Translations under genes and position numbers: made by a program
Shown: piece after piece, positions 23,240 through 36,068 of the stretch
How the letters are laid out: each line of letters begins with the position of its first letter
Position numbering within the stretch: position 1 is the stretch's first letter
The notes under the pieces: generated by a model
What the model saw: only the letters and a program-made list of their open reading frames with translations
What the model was told of the DNA's origin: nothing
The model's database searches: none
DNA from: Poa pratensis
Taxonomy: Eukaryota; Streptophyta; Magnoliopsida; Poales; Poaceae
NCBI GenBank assembly: GCA_947311845.1
Contig: CAMZMU010000027.1
Location: 26,213,548-26,277,547 of the forward strand
DNA: 64,000 bases
Reading direction: 5' to 3'

Positions 23240-23735
23240 GTGCAAATACATGGTTTGCCGTGTGCAGCTCACAAAGACACACGGCAAAGAAGTGTTTGCC
23301 GTGTGCTGCGCTCAAAGCCACATGGCAAAGCATCTCCCGCCAATTAATATAAAGCGCGGAAAAATTTGGCCACTCTTTACCGTGCGTTTTGCTATACATG
23401 CATGGCAAAGAGATTTCCCGCCAATGCAAAAATATTTCCCGCGAATTATTGGCGACCGCGGCAAAGTTTTGGATGCTGGTCAACCGATTTGCCGTGCTGT
23501 TACATGAAGGAGCACGGCAAAGATATCTTTGCCGAGATGTCTGTCTTTGCCGTGTGTTGTATGTCCATTTTACCGTGGCATATTCTTTACCGTGCGCCTT
23601 CGAGATTCTGTGCCGTGCCTTGTTTCTTTGCCGTGATCCTTCTGTTTTCTTCATGGCAAAGAACTCTTTGCCGTGTTCCGAGAAAATGATGCACACGGCA
23701 CAGCACGACCCTCACGGCAAAGAAACATTTTTCGG
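23240..23735. repeat. Right subterminal repeat block of the CACTA element
   Basis: Many TTTGCCGTG/CACGGCAAA motifs in both orientations extend up to the terminal CGGTAGTG. Confidence 0.85.
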
Positions 23736-23740
23736 TAGTG

Positions 23741-23763
23741 GTGAGCAGCAGCTGCTGCGCCAT
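23741..23763 (-). pseudogene. Serpin start codon and first seven codons
   Basis: ATG at 23763 (minus strand) opens M-A-Q-Q-L-L-L and breaks inside codon 8 at the CACTA target duplication. Removing the transposon and one GTG copy continues T-D-A-I-R-V-Q-A-A in the same frame at 7176. The clean join shows that the transposon entered an intact reading frame. Confidence 0.75.
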
Positions 23764-23900
23764 TGCTGGCTCCTCCCCTATGTGGCTATTGTAATTTGTT
23801 ATGATTAGCCGGCCCGCGCTGAGCATATATGCATGTACAGAAAGATGACGCGTACGTATGCGCGTCGATCAGTTGGAGAGATGAGATAAAAAGGCACCTA
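23764..23900 (-). promoter_or_regulatory. Former serpin promoter region
   Basis: On the minus strand, a TATATG box sits at about 23824-23831, roughly 60 bp before the ATG. Next to it is CATGCA (23830-23835), the core of the RY element typical of seed-expressed genes. Whether it ever drove seed expression is inference. Confidence 0.35.
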
Positions 23901-24094
23901 ACAAGCGGAAAGTGGTTTTTTTATTCTCCCAAGCTCTAGTGATCCATCTATTTTAGAAAAATTTAAAAATATATTTAAAAGTTTCAAAAAAATCTGAAAA
24001 ATGCATACATGTTCTCAATGATGTATACTATATGCGTGCAAAATCTCACTGCAAAAATCTTAGAAATGGTGTTGTTTACCAGAGTGCAGCGATA

Positions 24095-24484
24095 TGGAGG
24101 CCGATCTATATGGCTCTCGTTTTTGAATTTTTTTGAAATCTACACTTTTATTTGTCCAAAAAATAGAAACAAAAATTTTGTGTGAAGACAATGTTGAGAT
24201 CTATAGTTGTGTAAAATGTCAGTGAAGAATTCATAGTATTTTGGTCTGGGCAAAAAGACAAATCCGCAGTTCTGGATAGTGAATAGTGCCGAGATTCAAA
24301 AATTTAAAACTTTGCCAGATTTGTCTTTTTTTCCAGGCCGAAAATTATGAAATTTTTGTTAAGATTTTGCACAGCCATAGATCTCAACATTATCTCCACT
24401 CAAAATTTTTTGTTTCGATTTTTTGGAAACTCAAAAGTGCAAATTTCAGAAAAATAAGCGGGAGCCATATAGCTCGGCCTACGT
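24095..24484. repeat. Fold-back element, arms ~165 bp
   Basis: Arm 24095-24262 (from GGAGGCCGATCTATATGGCT to AAAAAGACAAATC) is the imperfect reverse complement of 24318-24484 (from GATTTGTCTTTTTTTCC to ATATAGCTCGGCCT). No coding sequence or clear target duplication is seen. Confidence 0.8.
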
Positions 24485-24565
24485 TTGGGGTTTCCGTTGT
24501 TTACCCTAACTTTGAAACTCATTTGGAGCATATTTTACATGACTACGAGCTTTACTTCACAAAAG

Positions 24566-27500
24566 TGTAGAACCCCCACCTTTTAACAAAGGTTGGGATT
24601 CCCCGTGTAACGTGCTAGTCCCTGGATCGACTTGCTAGCACACACAGTTTGAGATGCAATACCATAACATTGTATCAAAGTATATTACACGATGATCCAG
24701 AATTTAAAAGATTCGATACAAGGTGCATAGCCGAAGGCTAGCTCAAACCAAAGTAAACACACACAGCGGAAAGCAAATGATACAGTGAGCCCATCATCTT
24801 CATGTGCCACAGGCAAGCATGTTGGTTGTAGACTCGAAACCCTGTCGCAACCTTACTCATCGTCTGACGGATCTGCAACGGTGAGTTACAGCCCAACTAT
24901 ATGGGTCAGCACAATTGAATTGTGATGGCAAGATGACACTTATGTGGATATAAATGGCAACCTAATTCTACATGAATATTTGGCTAAGTGGAGTTTTGAG
25001 GCTGATTTGCATAAAGCCGGTTTTATCCTATCATTTGTAAAACAATTTTCATCTTAGACAAAGAGTACCACTGATAGAAAACAGTGAACACCTTTGACAA
25101 CTACTCATGGCAAGCACCACTGATAGAAAGCAGTGAGCCCCATCCCTTGTTCACCCTCAAGTTTTAATTTAGAAATTGGGATGAGGAGATCTTCAACAGC
25201 TTCCCGGTCTAGTTGCTCAAAATTGTCCATAACCGGGGACACGACTAAGTATACTCAGTTTATACTCTCGAGAGGGTGTGCACTTTCACCACAAGACCCA
25301 ATCATTCCCTCCTCCATTGCAACCAATTATGAAATGGAAAAGAAAAGACTGAGACGAGATTTTTCGGAAGAACTTTCCCATCCCATACCGGCCTGACGCG
25401 CTTCACCTATAAACCTCTACCACCACCTGTCAAGCCGGGATGAGTCCGCTCAACTTACTCCATCAAGACAGAGCCCATATGACATGTGGCTGCACTAGAA
25501 GCTACTGAACAAGGAGAGTCTACAATCTCTTTTAGCCTGGGTGACTTTCCACAAGTGTGCACTTCCACCAAGGGCAAATTACCATAGACATGGACCCCCT
25601 GAGTAGTCACCCACCATGGTCCACCAACCAGCACCCAGGTAGTTCATTGATTAGTTATTAATTTTTATCACTATTGACCTAATCAAAACATTTTTCATAG
25701 CATGACTATACTAAGTTCCATACTACAATCTCTAGGTGGGGGTTGGCTACACACTAATAGGAGAATAGCATAGTATAATATTCAGTATCTAGCCTATCAT
25801 GCATACTACTGAAAACACTAGATGCATAGTAGTAAAAGTAGTAGGACTTTTATGGTGTCACTTGCCTTGGCCAACTGAAGAGTTGAAGTTACACTCTTCA
25901 CAACACGTAAAGCACTCCGTACAATCTAAACATAGAGATAACGCAATAGTAAACAAACAATTCAACAACATCATCACATACAAAAGCAAACATGCATATC
26001 AGGGTCTTCACAAAACTTTGGTCGAGGTTCATCACATAATTCAATATGCAAAAAGAATTATTATGATTAGGTTTAGGGTTTGCCATTTTGGTTAAAGGAT
26101 GGTCAAGAAATTATGTATGAACATCATAGATGTCATATATAACTTGCTATGGTGTTCTAAGGGTTCTAAAAGGTTGGTCTTGATCAACATGGTCACACAA
26201 GGAATTTTGGAAAAAGGTTTAACATATTCTTATAATAAAGAAATTTGCATAAAACATTTTTGTAAGATCATAAACACAACTTTAATAATTTGAGTTGTTA
26301 ATTAATTTTAAAATATGGTTTTTGGTCTTTCTGGTCAGAGGCAAACATTTGGGTCACTTTTCAAAAAGAAACCATATTAAAATTATTTATAGGATTTAAA
26401 CTATATCCAAAATACTCCAATTGAGTCTTTGGTTTTTAAATTGTTTAACAAGTATTCAAAAATATTTTTAAAAGTGACCAAGTTATTCTACAGAACCTAA
26501 GGTTTTCAAAAATATTTTATTTGCAAATTTTGGACTTATAGAAATGAAGTTATGCAAATATACTCGAATCTCTCATTTGAAATTTGAATGTTTTAAACTT
26601 TTCCAAAACAGAGAACTAATGAGTCTAAAAGATTCTACAAGTCCAGAGCTTTTCAAAAATATAAAGTTTGTTAAATTTGGCCAAACCAATAAAAAGTTGT
26701 GAAGGTTCTAAGTTACAGGGCCTTTTCTGCAAAACTGCCAATTAAACGAAATACGGAAAATTCACAGAAGTTCGCTAGGCGACGTGGCAGTCTCTGATTG
26801 GCTGGATCTAGGGTTAACAGAGGCCGTTGGATCTAAAGTGGACTAGACGCTTCAGATCTGTTGATACCCCTTCGGGGTCAGTCTAATCGTGGTCGTTGAT
26901 TTTGGATCGAACGGTTCTGGCTAGGGTTTACCTCGCCGGCGCGGTAGATAGGGGCTCGGCCCATTTACTTTTTTTTTGTTCTTTTCTTTTTCTTTTCTGT
27001 TTTCCTTATTTCTTTTGTAACTTTTGTTTTAAAAATCCAAATCCAATCAAACCAGTTTCTAAATATTTATAGAATCAAAACCTTCCTTTTAAATCTTTCA
27101 AACACACTAATCCAAAACATTTTCAACTTTGAAAGTTCAAAATACTGCATAAAGGTTTAATAAAACCTTTATGTTTATAAAAATAGGGTTTTGTAAATTC
27201 CTCTTGAACTAAAACTGAAATCGAGAAAAGATATGAGTAATATCACTCAATATGATAAACTAAATAAGAATACTTTGATACAAAACATTTTATTTAAAAT
27301 AGTTTGATAATTCCTTTTAAATTCAAATAATCATTTGAAATACCACAATAGACATTTCACTTCAAAATCTTTAAATCTTGAAAATAGAAGGTAAGGAATT
27401 ATTTTAACTTTGCAAATATCCATTCATATCATGGGCTTTAATCCCAAAATAGAATAAATACAATTCGAAAGGAGCAACAAACTCATTTCAAAAGCATAAG

Positions 27501-27687
27501 AGTGTACAAAACCAAATTTTGAATATAGAGTATGTTTAACATAATTCAAAACTATTTATAAATAGGGTTTGTAAAGAAAATGAAGTAATATATTATATTC
27601 AATTTCAATTTCGAGTAATTTATTTTATTCAAACAAAGTTTTAATTTTTAGTGATTTTTAAAATACTCCAAAAACTGGGATGTTACA
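24566..27687 (-). repeat. 3' LTR of the gag-only element
   Basis: On the minus strand it starts TGTAACATCCCAG and ends GGGTTCTACA. It follows a polypurine-like CTTTTAAGGGTGGTAG (minus strand, about 27690-27706). Confidence 0.92.
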
Positions 27688-27859
27688 GACTACCACCCTT
27701 AAAAGGAATCTCGTCCCGAGATTCGAAGAGGCTAGCAAAAGGATGGGTTCGGGGTATCTGGGTGGCTACCACCCTTAAAAGAAACTTTTGTTGGTAGTCA
27801 AACTTCAAAGTGGATACTTGATTGAGAACGTACCATTCCTCATACCAGGCTCTTCAGTC

Positions 27860-29152
27860 CTCCATTCAGGGCAGTCACTTACATAGTGCCCCATATTCTT
27901 GCTCTTATAGCACTGTACCTGACTAAGATCTTTCTTGCCTTGAGAAAGGTGTTGACCATTGCCATTGGTTGACCGTTGTGATTGTTATTCTTGTGGACAT
28001 GGTTCCCATATCCTTTTTCGGAAGGATTTGGCTTCGCAGCTTCTTTAATCTTCTTTTCAGGACATTCAGTAGAGTAGTGTCCTTGCTTCTTGCAGTTGTA
28101 ACAAGTGATATGGTTGAGGTTTTTCTTAGGTTCAATATTCGGATAGTGTTGTACAATGTGGTTAGTCGCATCAAGTCCAATTCCCTTGAAACCTCCATCG
28201 TGTCCATTTCCTCCTCGGAATCCACCATTATGGTTATGGTCATGATGCTTGTGGTTGTTTCCTCCATTATGGTGGTTCCCTTGTTTATGTCCATGGTTCA
28301 CTTTATTAGAAAAGTGATTCTGAAAAGAAGGTTCGGAATGACGCTTATTGATACTCTGTTTCCTCTTCTTTTTGGGTTTCTCCAGTGCTAGAAGGTCTTC
28401 TAACTCTTGTTTATCATACTCTATCACAAAGGCTGACGATCTGGTTCGCTTGATGGGGCAATCTCTAGAAAAATGACCTTCTTCTTCACATGAATAACAA
28501 CACTTGGTGGTGACTTTGGAGGTGCGGAACGAGTTCCGAGTTTGACTCTATCACCATCCTTCTTTTCTGGGCAATCCCATGAATAGTGCCCTTTCTCTGC
28601 ATGTGTAACATGTTATATGGCTAGTATCTCTTTTGCATTCCTCCTTGTGTTCCTGTACTCCCATGGATCTCTTGAGAGTTTGTTGCATTCCCTCTTTGAC
28701 TTGTCGACTGACTTCTTGCACCATGGGGTAGAGTTGACATTGGGTTGGGACGTGATTTGTTGCTTCACACAAAAAGCAAGTAATCAAGGTTCTGGGGCAT
28801 CCGTCGGTTGGATAGCTGGGGACGCCATGGGGCCACTTATCATGACATTCTTTGGACAAGTGTCCTATTTCCCCACACGTTTTGCAGCTTGAGATTTTGT
28901 CAAAGTACTCCCTTTGAATTCCTTGCTACCAATGTCAATCTGTGGTGGGTTGACATTACTGTTGGCCATGTTGTGACACATCATCTGCACAATGTGGGTC
29001 TGGTTATCCAACAGTTGTTGCATTCCCTGGGGTAACTCTTTGTTGCGGTTGTTGACTTGATTCTGGGCCATGAGTTGCATCAACTGACTCTGAGCTTCTA
29101 ATAGTTGAATTGCCTTTGTCATCTCATCATCGTTGGTGCTTTGACGAGGCAT
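27860..29152 (-). pseudogene. gag with six zinc-knuckle motifs (frameshifted)
   Basis: Starts MPRQSTNDDEMTKAIQLLEA (29152) with a Gln/Leu-rich helical stretch. CCHC knuckles of the form C-x2-C-x4-H-x4-C follow: CKTCGEIGHLSKEC (~28890), CFLCEATNHVPTQC (~28780), CYTCRE..GHYSWDC (~28600, with a 1-base frameshift inside), CYSCEEEGHFSRDC (~28490), CYNCKKQGHYSTEC (~28090) and CYKSKNMGHYVSDC (~27900, second Cys changed to Ser). A His/Asn/Gly-rich linker (28150-28300) and a basic stretch (KKKRKQS) lie between. The normal gag core domain is not evident. Frames differ before and after 28865 and at knuckle 3, so no full protein is made. Confidence 0.75.
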
Positions 29153-29743
29153 CTATTTGGGTTTAGCATAGATGAGTAAAAGATAGAGAGATAGATACTA
29201 AGAATAATCCTACCCATACACAACAGATCAAGGCAATTCATCTTACAAACAATATCTAACAAACATCAAGAAACAAGATTCAAACAAAAACAAACAGTCT
29301 AGTATTGTCACACAACCGAAGTTGGTATGATCAATAGACTATCACGATTTCGTTGTTCTATTTATGTGGTGGTCTAGTCTATCAACTCCTTGAGTGCTTC
29401 AAGTCCTTCTTCAACTTTCTTGAAAATCTTCTAAGTATTTGGGCGTCTGGGTTCCTCAATGGTCTTCCATGCATGTGGTGCTTCATGTTGAATCTTAGAT
29501 TCCCATATGAAGTATCAGTCTCACAATTGAAGGATATGGACAACATGTCTTGGTGGATACAAGAGATAGGTCATCTAGAATGAGAGAAGATATTTTCAGA
29601 AGGTAGATAGTAGATAAGAGGATAAGAAATAGTAAAATGAATTATTTGTTTATTTCAGAAAACAGAATAAAATAGATTTTCAATCCTATGGTCAAACCTA
29701 TTTCTATCCAAACCTAGGGTCACGAATCTACAGGCAACACAGT

Positions 29744-29755
29744 GCTCTGATACCA
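29744..29755 (-). other. tRNA-iMet primer-binding site
   Basis: TGGTATCAGAGC on the minus strand, the standard plant primer-binding sequence. Confidence 0.9.
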
Positions 29756-29757
29756 TC

Positions 29758-32700
29758 TGTAGAACCCCCACCTTTTAACAAAGGTTGGGATTCCCCGTGT
29801 AACGTGCTAGTCCCTGGATCGACTTGCTAGCACACACAGTTTGAGATGCAATACCATAACATTGTATCAAAGTATATTACACGATGATCCAGAATTTAAA
29901 AGATTCGATACAAGGTGCATAGCCGAAGGCTAGCTCAAACCAAAGTAAACACACAGCGGAAAGCAAATGATACAGTGAGCCCATCATCTTCATGTGCCAC
30001 AGGCAAGCATGTTGGTTGTAGACTCGAAACCCTGTCGCAACCTCACTCATCGTCTGACGGACCTGCAACGGTGAGTTACAGCCCAACTATATGGGTCAGC
30101 ACAATTGAATTGTGATGGCAAGATGACACTTATGTGGATATAAATGGCAACCTATTCTACATGAATATTTGGCTAAGTGGAGTTTGAGGCTGATTTGCAT
30201 AAAGCCAGTTTTATCCTATCATTTGTAAAACAATTTTCATCTTAGACAAAGAGTACCACTGATAGACATCAGTGAACACCTTTGACAACTACTCACAAGC
30301 ACCACTGATAGAATCAGTGAGCTCCCATCCCTTGTTCACCCTCAAGTTTTAATTTAGAAATTGGGATGAGGAGATCTTCAACAGCTTCCCGGTCTAGTTG
30401 CTCAAAATTGTCCATAACCGGGGACACGGCTAAGTATACTTAGTTTTAACTCTCGAGAGGGTGTGCACTTTCACCACAAGACCCAATCATTCCCTCCTCC
30501 ATTGCAACCAATTATGAAATGGAAAAGAGAAGACTGAGACGAGATTTTCGGAAGAACTTTCCCATCCCATACCGGCCTGACGCGCTTCACCTATAAACCT
30601 CTACCACCACCTGTCAAGCCGGGATGAGTCCGCTCAACTTACTCCATCAAGACAGAGCCCATATGACATGTGGCTGCACTAGAAGCTACTGAACAAGGAG
30701 AGTCTACAATCTCTTTAAGCCTGGGTGACTTTCCACAAGTGTGCACTTCCACCAAGGGCAAATTACCATAGACATGAACCATAGACATGGACCCCCTGAG
30801 TAGTCACCCACCATGGTCCACCAACCAGCACCCAGGTAGTTCATTGATTAGTTATTAATTTTTATCACTATTGAACTAATCAAAACATTTTTCATAGCAT
30901 GACTATACTAAGTTCCATACTACAAGCTCTGGGTGGGGGATGGCTACACACTAATAGGAGCATAGCATAGTATAATATTCAGTACAAGCCTATCATGCAT
31001 ACTACTGAAAACACTAGTGCATAGTAGTAAAAGTAGTAGGACTTTTATGGTGTCACTTGCCTTGGCCAACTGAAGAGTTGAAGTTACACTCTTCACAACA
31101 CGTAAAGCACTCCGTACAATCTAAACATAGAGATAACACAATATAAACAAACAATTCAACAACATCATCACATACAAAAGCAAACATGCACATCAGGTCT
31201 TCACAAAACTTTGGTCGAGGTTATCACATAATTCAATATGCAAAAAGAATTATTATGATTAGGTTTAGGGTTTGCCATTTTGGTTAAAGGATGGTCAAGA
31301 AATTATGTATGAACATCATAGATGTCATATATAACTTGCTATGGTGTTCTAAGGTTCTAAAAGGTTGGTCTTGATCAACATGGTCACACAAGGAATTTTG
31401 GAAAAGGTTTAACATATTTTATAATAAAGAAATTTGCATAAAACATTTTTGTAAGATCATAAACACAACTTTAATAATTTGAGTTGTTAATTAATTTTAA
31501 AATATGGTTTTTGGTCTTTCTGGTCAGAGGCAAACATTTGGGTCACTTTTCAAAAAGAAACCATATTAAAATTATTTATAGGATTTAAACTATATCCAAA
31601 ATACTCCAATTGAGTCTTGGTTTTTAAATTGTTTAACAAGTATTCAAAAATATTTTTAAAAGTGACCAAGTTATTCTACAGAACCTAAGGTTTTCAAAAA
31701 TATTTTATTTGCAAATTTTGGACTTATAGAAATGAAGTTATGCAAATATACTCGAATCTCTCATTTGAAATTTGAATGTTTTAAACTTTTCCAAAACAGA
31801 GAACTAATGAGTCTAAAAGATTCTACAAGTCCAGAGCTTTTCAAAAATATAAAGTTTGTTAAATTTGGCCAAACCAATAAAAAGTTGTGAAGGTTCTAAG
31901 TTACAGGGCCTTTTCTGCAAAACTGCCAATTAAACGAAATACGGAAAATTCACAGAAGTTCGCTAGGCGACGTGGCAGTCTCTGATTGGCTGGATCTAGG
32001 GTTAACATAGGCCGTTGGATCTAAAGTGGACTAGACGCTTCAGATCTGTTGATACCCCTTCGGGGTCAGTCTAATCGTGGCCGTTGATTTTGGATCGAAC
32101 GGTTCTGGCTAGGGTTTACCTCGCCGGCGCGGTAGATAGGGGCTCGGCCCATTTACTTTTTTTTTGTTCTTTTCTTTTTCTTTTCTGTTTTCCTTATTTC
32201 TTTTGTAACTTTTGTTTTAAAATCCAAATCCAATCAAACCAGTTTCTAAATATTTATAGAATCAAAACCTTCCTTTTAAATCTTTCAAACACACTAATCC
32301 AAAACATTTTCAACTTTGAAAGTTCAAAATAATGCATAAAGGTTTAATAAAACCTTTATGTTTATAAAAATAGGGTTTTGTAAATTCCTCTTGAACTAAA
32401 ACTGAAATCGAGAAAATATATGAGTAATATCACTCAATATGATAAACTAAATAAGAATACTTTGATACAAAACATTTTATTTAAAATAGTTTGATAATTC
32501 CTTTTAAATTCAAATAATCATTTGAAATACCACAATAGACATTTCACTTCAAAATCTTTAAATCTTGAAAATAGAAGGTAAGGAATTATTTTAACTTTGC
32601 AAATATCCATTCATATCATGGGCTTTAATCCCAAAATAGAATAAATACAATTCGAAAGGAGCAACAAACTCATTTCAAAAGCATAAGAGTGTACAAAACC

Positions 32701-32878
32701 AAAATTTGAATATAGAGTATGTTTAACATAATTCAAAACTATTTATAAATAGGGTTTGTAAAGAAAATGAAGTAATATATTATATTCAATTTCAATTTCG
32801 AGTAATTTATTTTATTCAAACCAAAGTTTTAATTTTTAGTGATTTTTAAAATACTCCAAAAAAAACTGGGATGTTACA
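29758..32878 (-). repeat. 5' LTR of the gag-only element
   Basis: Same ends as the other copy. The minus-strand end at 29758 lies two bases from the tRNA-Met primer-binding site. Confidence 0.92.
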
Positions 32879-32883
32879 AAAAG

Positions 32884-33660
32884 TACCGGGATTGATCACC
32901 TAACGTGCATAAATTGTTGAGAAAGCATTGCAACATCAATATCACAAACCAAACGACTTTAAATTTGAATTTTGGCTCAATTTCAATTTGAATTAAAAAA
33001 TAGTGCGTACCAATACCCTTTAAAGTACAAATAGCATTACTTCACACAAGTTTTCAAACAGTTTTCACTTCTATGCAGTGGTCGCACATCAACCTCTCAC
33101 CTTGTTTTGCCGATCTAGCCCCCTCCTTCATTCCGTACATCCTTAGGGCCGTCGCCATGGTCTCCATCTCACCCAAGAGTTTATATTTCTTAGTCTTTTG
33201 TAATCGAGATCCTTGGCTAAGTATGTTATCATTTTTCCAATTAATGTTAGCATTTTTCAAGAAAAAGCAAAAGCTTTGCGTCCATTATCTGCGGTTGCTC
33301 AGCCGCCTAGTCTATCTGGAAACGACACTGCTTTTAAACTTCAGTCAAGAGAACAGTTAACACAGTACGCCAACACGTTGACAGAGAGCACTCTAAAATT
33401 GTACGTCGTAAGAGAAAATGGCCTTTCAGAGTTTCAGTGTCAACACGTTACAAATTGAACGACAGCTCCGTGCAAACCAAATATCTCACCTCTGCCCGAT
33501 TGAAGCAATGCAGGCAAAATCTATCGGATGCTGTGCGACAGTCTCAGCAAGATTCAAGCCATCTCCAGATTGGTAGCCTTAAAAGAAACTCTAAAACTTC
33601 AACCACCGATCGGAGACGAGCCATGGGTCTCACCAAATGCATCTCGGTTGACGCATACCA
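32884..33660 (-). other. 3' flank of the NPF gene
   Basis: Holds the probable 3' untranslated region of the minus-strand transporter. Short frames on both strands are not recognisable. Confidence 0.4.
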
Positions 33661-36068
33661 CTACTGCACTGAAATCCCCCTTTTCTTCTGGACATACACT
33701 TGTGAAAAGTGAAGGTAAGCCGCCAGCCCAAGAACACTAAGCACAGCCAGAAGCCAGTAAAAGTAATCGAGATGACCTCGGTTTAGATTGTCCGAGAACC
33801 AACTATCTCCGCCGGCACTTGTTAACCTGTCAAGTGCATACACCAGAAAGCTACTGATGAAGCTCCCAATCCCAAATATGCTCAGGTACAAGGCAAGGCC
33901 CAAACTGCGCAGACCATCTGGCACTTGGTCATAGAAAAATTCTTGCAAGCCAACCATCGTGAACATGTCCACCAAGCCAGTCAGAACGAACTGAGGTACC
34001 ACCCACCAAAAGCTCATCGGAATTGTCGCTTCAGGCCTGTCCACTAGGCCATAGTGTCTCGCTGTCCTGAGCCTTCTCATCTCCACAAGGGCCGCAACAA
34101 CCATCAAGATCAGAGAAATAGCTAATCCAATACCAATCCTTTGCAATGCTGTGATACCACGAGGGTTCTTTGAGTACTTTCTGGCTAGTGGAACAAGGAT
34201 ACAGTCATATATGGGAACAGAGATGACGATGGACACACTGATCAGGCTTTGAAGGGCAGCAGCTGGAACCTGGAAGCTACCTATCCACCTATCTAGTGTA
34301 CTTGCTTGTTTAGTGAACAGCGTCATCCACTGGGCAAAAACAACTGCATAAATCAGGCAGGATGCCCCTATTGGAAACAACTTAAGCAGTGCCTTGGCTT
34401 CATCAGGAAAACATATCACTTCTGCATTATCCTTGACTCCATCGGATGACGATGTTGGCATGCAATGAGAATCATCAGATGATCTGCCAAACAAACACAC
34501 ATCACACACACAAAACATAGAGCAAATAATATCAGTGTTGCTGAAGATCTAACTGCATACAATGGTACACAGTTTCAGAATAAGCTTACTCTGAATACCA
34601 TGATGCACGCCAGCCTCTAATGGATGATAGTATGTGTTTGCCAACCTGTCCAACTAGGCTTCCATCACTTCTTACAGGATAAAAGCGATATTTCTTGGTT
34701 CCAAGCCAGAAAACTGCAAGAGAAAGTGACATAACGATGCAAGGTATTCCGAACCCAAACTGCCAGCTTATGTTATCTTGTATGTAATTCAGGATTGAAA
34801 CTGTAACAATACTGCCTCCATACGTCCCAAAATACCACCAATTGAAGAAGGAACTCCTTGAGGAGTGTTCTTCAGGATCGTTCTCGTCGAATTGGTCTGC
34901 TCCAAATGCTTGCACACAAGGTTTGTGGCCTCCCTGAGCAAAGGCCACCATATATAGGGAGAGGTAGAAGAATGCTAAATGAATAGTCGAAGTCGAGGAT
35001 ACAGTAGAATCCATGTGGCCTCCAAATTGTGCTGGTTGTTGTGGCGCAAGAACCGATGATAGTGTGAGCATACTAAGACCCTGGGTGGCAGTTGCAATTC
35101 AGTCAAAGAAGTGTTCTAGTGTGCAATCATATTATCTTCAGGTTTATTAAAAATCAGACTCTTACATGCAAAACATCAAGTGGCTACTATGATGCCTGGG
35201 TATGTATTGTATTTGTACCCGAAAAAATTATTTTATTATTCACTGGAAATCTTCCTTGCTTTGATTTGGTGAGATCAAACATGCAATTTTGGATAAATTT
35301 TGCATAATTTGATTATTTACAAAACATAATCTTTGGCGATTGTATCAGATCCTTTTGACTTTCGAGGTCAGGGCTAAGTTTTATATTACGGAATGCACAG
35401 CAGTTCGGCAGTTCGGGTGATTTCAGGAACTAGTACAAAAAAACATATCTCCTACAGTGTACAATAGAGAAAGGCAGTAGTCCTGCCTGAACTTAATTAA
35501 TCAAAGGATATAGCATGCCATGTCACAGTTAACACGAGGGAATCAACAAAGATCCGTTCTATTATCAAGTGGGTACAGCTGACTAATGTACTGGATCTCA
35601 GAATTCAGAATACATGCTGCTCGCTGCGAACCCGTGAGACCACAACACTATGCATACTTACCAGGATGTAGAGGAGGGAGGCGCAGACTACAGTGCGGTA
35701 ACGGCCGAGCCATGAGTCGGCGACGGCGGCGCCGAGCAGCGGCAGAAGAAGCGCGGCGCCGCTCCACGCGTTGATGGCCGCGGCGGCCGACGCCGTGGAC
35801 TGCCCGAGCGGGCCGGTGAGGTAGGTGATGAGGTTCCCTGAGATGCCGGAGTAGGCGAACCGCTCCGAGATCTCCACCCCTGCGACACCGACAATATATG
35901 CGGATTAAAGAGGGTGGTGAATTGGTGAGTACGGTCGACAGGCTTGTGGGCACCGATGATGAAGAGCGCGGCGGGCCAGCGGCCGGAGGTGCGGCGGGTG
36001 ACGGGGCGGCCGAGGTGGTCCACGGCGGTTGCCGACTGGGGCAGGAGGGGCTCCGCCGCCGCGTCCAT
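33661..36068 (-). CDS. NRT1/PTR family (NPF) transporter, four exons, intact
   Basis: Proton-coupled membrane transporter of the NPF family; nitrate, peptide or hormone substrates cannot be told from sequence. Exons on the minus strand: 36068-35954, 35879-35662, 35080-34590, 34483-33661 (115+218+491+823 = 1647 nt, 548 aa). All introns are GT...AG and all phases join. Start [11 protein letters not shown] at 36068; a GTG 12 nt upstream is not needed. Motifs: 'ALFIIG' before exon 2, the ExxER proton-coupling motif ([11 protein letters not shown], exon 2), '[19 protein letters not shown]', '[11 protein letters not shown]', '[19 protein letters not shown]', '[11 protein letters not shown]', '[20 protein letters not shown]', '[20 protein letters not shown]' and '[13 protein letters not shown]'. 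These are typical of 12-helix NPF proteins, closest in memory to subfamily 5. A tandem, broken relative lies at 46188-53652. Confidence 0.92.

Larger units (their letters stand above)
7180..23740 (-). mobile_element. Complete 16.56-kb CACTA (En/Spm) DNA transposon
   Basis: The left end reads CACTACCGGAAA and the right end, reverse-complemented, reads CACTACCGAAAA. Both are flanked by a 3-bp direct repeat GTG (7177-7179 and 23741-23743), the hallmark of CACTA insertion. Subterminal blocks of TTTGCCGTGTGCC/CACGGCAAA motifs sit at both ends. Genes inside run on the minus strand, so the functional 5' end is at 23740. From there the order is a small first-exon-like unit (23042-22552), a satellite array, the TNP2-type transposase (14683-11117) and the second protein (about 10709-8275). 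This matches the En/Spm plan. Both main genes are broken, so the element cannot move itself but could be moved by a relative. Confidence 0.93.
24566..32878 (-). mobile_element. Complete gag-only gypsy retrotransposon (8.3 kb)
   Basis: Two near-identical ~3.12-kb LTRs (24566-27687 and 29758-32878) flank a 2.07-kb internal region. The whole is flanked by the 5-bp target duplication AAAAG (24561-24565 and 32879-32883). The minus-strand primer-binding site is TGGTATCAGAGC (29744-29755), complementary to initiator-Met tRNA. Only a decayed gag lies inside; protease, RT, RNase H and integrase are absent. The close match of the LTRs (a few small indels in 3 kb by eye) points to recent insertion. Such an element would need proteins from a relative. 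Confidence 0.93.

Noticed and set aside
24566..32878. Two independent solo LTRs
   Set aside because: A single AAAAG duplication flanks the outer edges, and a primer site and polypurine tract lie inside, so it is one element.
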